This document shows, piece by piece, positions 35,748 through 41,102 of a stretch of 41,102 nt of DNA. Numbering within the stretch: position 1 is the first letter of the stretch; every line of letters starts with the position of its first letter. The notes below the pieces were generated by a model. That model did no database searches and was not told where the DNA came from. It saw nothing but the letters and a program-made list of their open reading frames with translations. Made by a program: the position numbers and the translations under genes. Where the stretch lies: the NCBI GenBank assembly GCA_021648685.1, contig JAKISI010000031.1, positions 1 through 41,102 on the forward strand, written 5' to 3'. The stretch comes from Candidatus Polarisedimenticolaceae bacterium (GTDB lineage Bacteria > Pseudomonadota > Gammaproteobacteria > Chromatiales > Chromatiaceae).

Positions 35748-38180
35748 TTACTCAGCTTTTTTAGCGCCAAAGTGATCAAATGCATCGACTTGAATGACCT
35801 GGCTGCGCAGTCTCTCCATCTCTTCAAGCAGGGCAACCTCCTCAGGTTGGATAATGCCTCTCTCCTGGGCATCAGCCGCCAGCTCGCAGATGGTTTTGCC
35901 GGTGATCAAACCGTCACGCCGTGCCTTGCTCAGTGCCTTTTCAATGGGGGCGACCTTTTCTGCCATGGCCAGTGCCAGCTCGTAGCGCCCAACGGCCATT
36001 GCCGGGTCGCGGTTGGTGTAGATGTCTGCAGTCAGACGATCCCTTGCTTCAGATGGGCGCAGCAGAAGCCGGGCTGCCAGGTGGCCTTTTCGATCATCAG
36101 GTTCAACATAGGGCAGTCCGGTCGGAAAGATCAGGCGGCGAAGCAGCCAGGCCAGTGGGCGAAACGGGAGGTTGCGCAAGAGTGAGCGCAGGCTCTCCTG
36201 CATGCGGTAGAGGCCATCATCCAGTGCCCAGTGCAGCAGGGGGCGGTCTGCCTCCTGGCACCCCTGGTTTTCGAAGTGTTTGAGCACTGCTGAGGCAATG
36301 TAGAGTTCGCTGAGAACATCTCCCAGGCGTGCAGAGAGGCGCTCTTTGCGCTTCAGGGTGCCGCCCAGGGTCATCATGGCAACATCAGCACAGAGTGCAA
36401 AGGCGGCGCTCATCCAGTTGAGCTGTTGGTAGTAGTGTTTGTTTGTACAGGTTGTGGGGGAGGAGGAGAATTTTCCACGGGTCAAGCCCAGGAAAAAGCT
36501 GCGTGCCAGATTACTCAGCAGAAAGGAGGCGTGACCAAATACAGCATCATCAAACTCCTTCAGTGCTTTGCCATCATCACCGGCCTGTGCGGCCTTGAAT
36601 TCCCTGAGTACATAGGGGTGGCAGCGTATTGCGCCTTGTCCAAAGATAATCATGCTGCGTGTCAGAATGTTTGCCCCTTCCACTGTAATACTGATGGGGA
36701 TGGCCTGATAGACCCGTCCCAGCAGGTTGCCTGGCCCAAGGCAGATGCCGCTGCCGCCATGGATGTCCATGGCATCATTGATGACGGTTCGGTAGCGCTC
36801 GGTCAGGTGATATTTGATGATGGCGGATACCACTGAGGGCATCTCACCCTTGTCCAGTGCGCCCAGCGTGACGGTGCGTGCAGCGTCCATCTGATAGGTG
36901 AGGGCGGCGATACGAGCCAGTGCCTCTTCCACGCCTTCAAAATAGCCAATGGGCATATTGAACTGGCGGCGTACCCGCGCATAGGCTCCGGTGTAGCGGC
37001 AGGCGGCCTTCCCAGCACCTGTTGCCAAAGCTGGCAGGGAGATGCTGCGCCCCTCGGCCAGACTGTCCATCAGCATGCGCCACCCTTCGCCGATGCCTTT
37101 TTGGCCGCCAATAATCCAGTCCATTGGGACGAAGACATCCTCTCCATAGTTGGGGCCATTTTGGAACGGGATGTTGAGCGGGATATGCCGCTTGCCGATG
37201 TGAACCCCCGGGGTGTCTGCAGGAATGAGTGCGACGGTGATGCCCCGCTCCTCTTTTTCGCTGAGCAGGTGTTCTGGATCAAATAGCTTGAAGGCCAGGC
37301 CGATCACCGTGGCAACAGGCCCCAGGGTGATGTAGCGCTTATTCCAGTTGATGCGGATGCCCAGCAGCTGCTTGCCCTCAAATTCGCCATAGCAGACAAT
37401 GCCGCGATCAGGCATCGCCCCGGCATCGCTGCCAGCATCAGGCCCTGTCAGGGCAAAGCAGGGGATCTCCTGACCCTTTGCCAGCCGAGGGAGGTAGTAA
37501 TCTTTCTGTGCCTGGGTGCCGTCATGCAGCAGCAGTTTGGCCGGCCCCAGGGAGTTGGGAACCATGATGGTCACCGCAGCGGTAACGCTGCGGCTGGAGA
37601 TTTTCATCACAATCGTGGAGTGAGCCAGTGCGGAGAACTCCAGCCCGCCATACGCCTTTGGGATGATCATGCCAAAGAAACGATGCTCTCCAATAAACTC
37701 CCATACCTCTGGGGGCAGGTCGTAGTCTTCGTGTGTGATCTTCCAGTCATCCAGCATGCCGCAGAGCTCATCGACTGGCCCGTCAATAAAGTCCCGCTCT
37801 TCCTGGGTCAGTGTTGGGACAGGTTCAGCCATCAGCTTGTTCCAGTCAGGCTGGCCGCTAAAAAGCTCACCATCCCACCAGACTGTCCCCGCTTCCAGCG
37901 CCTCACGTTCCGTGTCCGACATGGGGGGTAAAACATTGCGAAACTTCTTGAGTAGTGGGCGGCTCAGATAGCGTTGGCGTAACTCAGTCTGCCCAAGCAG
38001 ACCACAGACAACGAGGGCAACCGCCCAGACTAGAAAGAGTGGAAATCCATCAACAGCACCCGATAAGGAGATGATAATGAGCAGTGCAGCAATGCCCAGC
38101 AGCCAAGTTCGTCCAGATACACGCTGATAAGCCAAAACCCCAAGGATGGTGATAGTAAGTACAGTAACGAGTATTTCCAC
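35748..38180 (-). CDS. fadE: Acyl-CoA dehydrogenase FadE
   Basis: Membrane-associated flavoprotein that makes the first double bond in beta-oxidation. 810 residues (E. coli FadE 814). Two hydrophobic segments at the N-terminus (residues 3-18 and 26-62, WLLGIAALLIIISL and LFLVWAVALVVCGLLG) anchor it. The dehydrogenase core contains FGMIIPKAYGGLEFSALAHS, CFALTGPDAGSDAGAMPD near 250 and the catalytic-base region near AMDIHGGSGICLGPGNLLGR; the C-terminal DUF1974 extension (after about 520) is specific to FadE. The start is GTG at 38180 with AAGGGG about eight bases upstream. It is not in the fadI operon: a 185-base gap separates them. Confidence 0.95.
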   Translation of the reverse strand: MEILVTVLTITILGVLAYQRVSGRTWLLGIAALLIIISLSGAVDGFPLFLVWAVALVVCGLLGQTELRQRYLSRPLLKKFRNVLPPMSDTEREALEAGTVWWDGELFSGQPDWNKLMAEPVPTLTQEERDFIDGPVDELCGMLDDWKITHEDYDLPPEVWEFIGEHRFFGMIIPKAYGGLEFSALAHSTIVMKISSRSVTAAVTIMVPNSLGPAKLLLHDGTQAQKDYYLPRLAKGQEIPCFALTGPDAGSDAGAMPDRGIVCYGEFEGKQLLGIRINWNKRYITLGPVATVIGLAFKLFDPEHLLSEKEERGITVALIPADTPGVHIGKRHIPLNIPFQNGPNYGEDVFVPMDWIIGGQKGIGEGWRMLMDSLAEGRSISLPALATGAGKAACRYTGAYARVRRQFNMPIGYFEGVEEALARIAALTYQMDAARTVTLGALDKGEMPSVVSAIIKYHLTERYRTVINDAMDIHGGSGICLGPGNLLGRVYQAIPISITVEGANILTRSMIIFGQGAIRCHPYVLREFKAAQAGDDGKALKEFDDAVFGHASFLLSNLARSFFLGLTRGKFSSSPTTCTNKHYYQQLNWMSAAFALCADVAMMTLGGTLKRKERLSARLGDVLSELYIASAVLKHFENQGCQEADRPLLHWALDDGLYRMQESLRSLLRNLPFRPLAWLLRRLIFPTGLPYVEPDDRKGHLAARLLLRPSEARDRLTADIYTNRDPAMAVGRYELALAMAEKVAPIEKALSKARRDGLITGKTICELAADAQERGIIQPEEVALLEEMERLRSQVIQVDAFDHFGAKKAE

Positions 38181-38282
38181 TAAAAAACCCCTTCTGTGAA
38201 GCCAGTGACCCCAGTATTACAAAAAACAGTTATGGATAGTATCGGATAAATCCCACATTAATATACTTTTTATTAATTGCGT

Positions 38283-39449
38283 TTATTCCCTGTAATCATT
38301 AAGGATTTCTATTGCGCGATAGATATGCTCTGCTGTCGTGTAAAAGTGGGGGGAGAAGCGGATGCCTCCACCGCGTTGCGCACAGATCACACCATTTTGC
38401 ATAAGATAATGGTAGAGCTGTGTATGATCTGCACCCGCAATGGAGAAAGTCACAATACCGGATTGGCGTCTTTGCTCCCTTGGGCTTAACAGTGTTGACC
38501 TGTCAATGCCATCTATTAATTCAATAAGCAGAGAGACATTATTAGCTATGTTATTGGATATGGTCTCCAGCCCCACCTCTTCGATCAATGAGAGGCTGGC
38601 CTGTAGCGCATGGATGCCGAGCATGTTCGGGCTGCCACACTCAAAGCGGGTTGCCGTCGGGGAGGGCCGCCACTCGGTCGAGTCGTAATCTCCTGGCCGA
38701 TCCACCATGTGCCAGCCAAACTGATTGAGGTTCAGCTGTTTACGAATTTCAGCCCGGCAATAGAACAGAGCCAGCCCTTCTGGAGCCAGCATCCATTTGT
38801 GTCCATCCGCCATTACAAAGTCGGCCTGACATCTGTGCAGATCAAAGGGCAGTGCGCCAAGGCTTTGAATGGCATCCACGCAAAACAGGATGTTGTTTGT
38901 GCGGCAAAAGGCTCCAAGTTTGTCGATATTGATGCGCAGTCCGCGTGCATATTGCACAGAGCTGACAGTGATAAGCCGCGTGCGCTCATTGCAAAGCGCA
39001 ATAAGTTTGGCTTCTGGCTCTGTCGATGTCGTTAGCTCGGCAAGTCGCAACTCAACGCCTTTGCTGGCAAGTGACTCCCACACAATGCGGTTTGAGGGAA
39101 ACTCATCTGTATAACTGACAATGTTGTCACCGGGTTGCCAGTCAATACCATAAGCCACCACAGAGAGTGCCTCCGAGGTGTTTTTTAACAGGGCAATATC
39201 ATCAGGGGATGGCGCATTGAGCAGCCTGGCTAATGATTTGCGCAAGCTGCGTTCACTCTTCAACCACTTAAGATAGTGCTGTGCACCATGAACCATGTTC
39301 TCCTGAGCGAAGGCAGATACGGCCTTGGCGGTTCGTCGTGGCCAGGGGGCAACAGCGGCATGATTCAAATAGTAGATGTCATCAGCAAGTGGGAACTCCT
39401 CGTTATACGGGGAGGCGGTAGAGCTGTGTTCTGATGGTTTGCTTCTCAT
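38283..39449 (-). CDS. Class V aminotransferase-like PLP enzyme
   Basis: 388 residues, PLP fold type I. Start region YYLNHAAVAPWP, LKNTSEALSVVAYG (cofactor phosphate), CVDAIQSLGALPFDL (pyridine-ring Asp), and ADFVMADGHKWMLAPEG with the Schiff-base lysine near residue 222. The family includes cysteine desulfurases and isopenicillin-N-epimerase-like proteins. At the place where SufS-type desulfurases carry the catalytic cysteine, this protein reads CAQRGGGIRFSPHFY, with no cysteine after the arginine, so cysteine desulfurase activity is doubtful. Substrate unknown. A TATACT box only eight bases before the ATG, with no ribosome site, suggests a leaderless message. Single gene upstream of fadE. 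Confidence 0.82.
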   Translation of the reverse strand: MRSKPSEHSSTASPYNEEFPLADDIYYLNHAAVAPWPRRTAKAVSAFAQENMVHGAQHYLKWLKSERSLRKSLARLLNAPSPDDIALLKNTSEALSVVAYGIDWQPGDNIVSYTDEFPSNRIVWESLASKGVELRLAELTTSTEPEAKLIALCNERTRLITVSSVQYARGLRINIDKLGAFCRTNNILFCVDAIQSLGALPFDLHRCQADFVMADGHKWMLAPEGLALFYCRAEIRKQLNLNQFGWHMVDRPGDYDSTEWRPSPTATRFECGSPNMLGIHALQASLSLIEEVGLETISNNIANNVSLLIELIDGIDRSTLLSPREQRRQSGIVTFSIAGADHTQLYHYLMQNGVICAQRGGGIRFSPHFYTTAEHIYRAIEILNDYRE

Positions 39450-39505
39450 GGGAACATAGTATAGCGACTACTCTGCTCAGCCGTTTATTTTTCACAATAA
39501 AGTAT

Positions 39506-39534
39506 AAAGCCCCCTCCCCATAACAGAGGGCTTT
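39506..39534 (-). terminator. Terminator of the small secreted coiled-coil gene
   Basis: On the minus strand AAAGCCCTCT / AGGGGGCTTT (with a G-U pair) and a 9-base loop, followed by a U-rich tail ATACTTTATT. It lies 34 bases after the stop of the gene ending at 39568. Confidence 0.7.
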
Positions 39535-39567
39535 AAAACAGCTGGGCCGAGCATGTTTCAGGGGGTG

Positions 39568-40014
39568 TCAGTGTAGCGTTGCCAACAGAGTATTATTGAT
39601 ACTGAGTGATCTGAATTCAATCAGATCCTGATTCAGCTCATTGAGTTGCTTGGTGACATTGTGTAGCTGACTTTTTACTTCAGTGTGGCGCAGTTTAATG
39701 ATGGCGGCGTAGAGTAACCCGCCAGGCAATATTATGCTTATTACGCTGTCTTTGGTGGTGAATGCCCTCTCTTTTTCGGTTTTTGATAAAGCAGCTTTGC
39801 GTCTGCTTAAAGCCGACCTGGTGTTGTTGATCTGTTGCAATATCTCTGTTGTTGTTGCATAAGGTAGGCTGGTGATGAAATCAGAATGTTGGCTCTGTTG
39901 CACTTCGTTGCCCATTTTTTTGTGAGTTGTAAGCACGCTGTTTGCGTACGACAACTGTGTGTAAAAAAACAGCGGTATAAAAAAAATCGTTATATTGAAA
40001 CGTGAATGCAACAT
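39568..40014 (-). CDS. Small secreted coiled-coil protein of unknown function
   Basis: 148 residues. Signal peptide FNITIFFIPLFFYTQLSYA with cleavage probably after SYA. The middle (ILQQINNTRSALSRRKAALSKTEKERAF) and the end (RHTEVKSQLHNVTKQLNELNQDLIEFRSL) have heptad character; between them SVISIILPGGLLYAAIIKL is hydrophobic and could insert in a membrane. No family recognised. Strong ribosome site GGAGG seven bases before the ATG and its own terminator downstream, so it is likely a real single gene. Confidence 0.72.
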   Translation of the reverse strand: MLHSRFNITIFFIPLFFYTQLSYANSVLTTHKKMGNEVQQSQHSDFITSLPYATTTEILQQINNTRSALSRRKAALSKTEKERAFTTKDSVISIILPGGLLYAAIIKLRHTEVKSQLHNVTKQLNELNQDLIEFRSLSINNTLLATLH

Positions 40015-40380
40015 GATCTACCTCCAGACATCTTTAGTGATGCTGAAAGTCTAGTGAAGCAGTAATAAAAAATTGTGAATGGGTTAACCATTGGCGTCTG
40101 TCGATTAAATTATTGAGGTGATATTGCCTAAAATGCTACCTGTGGCACGCAGCAGCTGTGCTTGAATGCGCATAAATAATGAACCTGGTTCACTCTATCC
40201 AGGGGGGATTTTTCTGACCAAGAAAATACTGGACTAAGCGTGAGTCTGGGGGTAGTTTCTAAATATGCCCTGATTAGATGGTCAGGCGATGTTTTTTTAA
40301 AGGGATCCAGGTAGGATTAAATTTGCTCAAAATATATGCCAATTGTAAAGCAAGACAATAGGTTACTAGAGGTTTCTGCC
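40015..40380. other. Divergent intergenic region with short palindromes
   Basis: Lies between the small secreted-protein gene and the cytochrome gene. It contains GGTTAACC near 40083 and the perfect 13-base palindrome TGAACC-T-GGTTCA (40180-40192), either of which could be a regulator site. A weak TTGCTC-N17-TAAAGC pair near 40322-40350 is a possible promoter for the cytochrome. No gene seen. Confidence 0.5.
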
Positions 40381-41016
40381 ATGCAGACAAGTAAGCTGCT
40401 TCTGCTGTTTGTTTTTATGTGCGCCTCTGCTGCACCTGCATTTGCACAAGAGCAGGGGTTTGAGCCAAAAGGTGGATTGACCGATATATGTAAAAACTTT
40501 TTGGGTACTGAATGTGATGCAGAGCAGGAGTCGTTGCTGCGGCTGTATGTTGGCAATATAGATATCTACAGCCTGTCAAAGAATCTGGATGTCTTTGCTG
40601 GCGAGCCAACCGCTTTTGAGCTGTTGCCTAAAGATCATGCGGGTTTTGTTAACTGGAATAAAGCGGTAACAGAAGGCATTATTCGACCAAGAGCCTCTCT
40701 TGCAGAACAAAAAGAGGATGAATATGAGGGGTACTTTGCAAATCTTATGGTCTTTCAGACAAAGGTGCCGCAGATACCGGATGTGATCTTCCCACATGGC
40801 ATGCATACTTATTGGTTAAGTTGCGACAGCTGCCATCCCGAACCTTTTAAAAAAACTGTGGGAGCCAATAATTTCACAATGGGTGATGTGATTGCAGGAA
40901 AATTTTGCGGAAAATGCCATGGGAAAGTGTCCTTTCCTGCGGCTACATTTAAAAATTGTAATCGCTGTCACATGCTTAAAAAAACAAAAGCACAGGTATG
41001 GAGTGGAACGCCATAG
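40381..41016 (+). CDS. Periplasmic triheme cytochrome c (c7-like)
   Basis: 211 residues. Signal peptide MQTSKLLLLFVFMCASAAPA with cleavage after AFA. Three heme-binding Cys-x2-Cys-His sites near the C-terminus: CDSCH, CGKCH and CNRCH. Extra histidines (FPHGMHTYW before the first site) can serve as sixth ligands, as in the c(7)-type triheme domain, in which N-x-T-M-x-D-V-x-A-GKFCGKCH and FPA-x-T-x-x-NCNRCH are typical. The N-terminal 100 residues carry no heme and match nothing I know. It is a periplasmic electron carrier; partners are not visible in the window. The ATG at 40381 has GAGG nine bases upstream. Confidence 0.88.
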   Translation: MQTSKLLLLFVFMCASAAPAFAQEQGFEPKGGLTDICKNFLGTECDAEQESLLRLYVGNIDIYSLSKNLDVFAGEPTAFELLPKDHAGFVNWNKAVTEGIIRPRASLAEQKEDEYEGYFANLMVFQTKVPQIPDVIFPHGMHTYWLSCDSCHPEPFKKTVGANNFTMGDVIAGKFCGKCHGKVSFPAATFKNCNRCHMLKKTKAQVWSGTP

Positions 41017-41034
41017 CAAAGCTGTGGTCGCAGG

Positions 41035-41102
41035 TTATCTGCTCTCTCCATCATCATCTGCTGTGGGCTGGGTAAAATTAAAGCCGGTCATCTCTTCTTC
41101 AG
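41035..41102 (-). CDS. C-terminus of an unidentified protein, cut by the window edge
   Basis: The last 68 bases hold an open minus-strand frame ending in TAA at 41035-41037 and reading EEEMTGFNFTQPTADDDGES before the final Arg. The acidic, hydrophilic tail looks like a protein end, and the frame is convergent with the cytochrome gene 18 bases away. Too short to identify. Confidence 0.4.
   Translation of the reverse strand, partial: EEEMTGFNFTQPTADDDGESR

Overview
The window is chromosomal DNA of a gammaproteobacterium. The signs are the thrS-infC-rpmI-rplT-pheS-pheT-ihfA-merR-tRNA-Pro block, the order HAD phosphatase / rppH / ptsP, a canonical CTGT-N8-ACAG SOS box, RppH, Uup and ClpB of gammaproteobacterial type, and a FadE-FadI-FadJ beta-oxidation set. 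A single-chain pyruvate:ferredoxin oxidoreductase beside acetyl-CoA synthetase, plus a periplasmic triheme cytochrome, suggests a metabolically flexible, perhaps sulfur-oxidising or facultatively anaerobic lineage. That ecological placement is inference; I cannot name the genus.

Layout. 1-5.1 kb: 3' part of acs, a NYN nuclease fused to a cold-shock domain, a zinc-ribbon NUDIX hydrolase, and ppx. 5.1-7.6 kb: lexA with its SOS box, a ptsP gene reduced to its two ends, rppH, and a divergent HAD phosphatase. 7.7-11.4 kb: the pyruvate:ferredoxin oxidoreductase, closed by a strong terminator. 11.4-14.4 kb: a two-gene operon (DUF6502 protein and GGTG-repeat DUF5666 lipoprotein) divergent from a small secreted protein. 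The shared intergenic region has a sigma-70 promoter overlapped by two matching palindromes. 14.4-19 kb: clpB and uup. 19-20 kb: a relic of a tyrosine integrase beside tRNA-Lys. 20-22.2 kb: fpr-queE-queC. 22.4-30.2 kb: tRNA-Val, the translation block and tRNA-Pro, followed by a highly structured repeat that copies the 3' end of the tRNA. 30.4-38.2 kb: fatty-acid oxidation genes (fadI-fadJ-acyl-CoA synthetase operon, and fadE). 38.2-41.1 kb: a class V aminotransferase-like protein, a small secreted coiled-coil protein, a triheme cytochrome c, and the tail of one more gene.

How the genes work together. Fatty acids would be activated by the acyl-CoA synthetase, oxidised by FadE and then FadJ/FadI to acetyl-CoA. 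Acs and the pyruvate oxidoreductase meet at the same acetyl-CoA node. FNR next to queE may supply low-potential electrons to that radical-SAM enzyme.

Points that most deserve a second look: LexA keeps its DNA-binding domain and operator but has Pro84-Gly85 and Arg156 where the self-cleavage site and catalytic lysine should be; ptsP carries a clean in-frame internal deletion; the DUF6502/DUF5666/secreted-protein locus looks like an undescribed regulated envelope module with clear operators; a structured repeat abuts tRNA-Pro; and infC starts with AUC.
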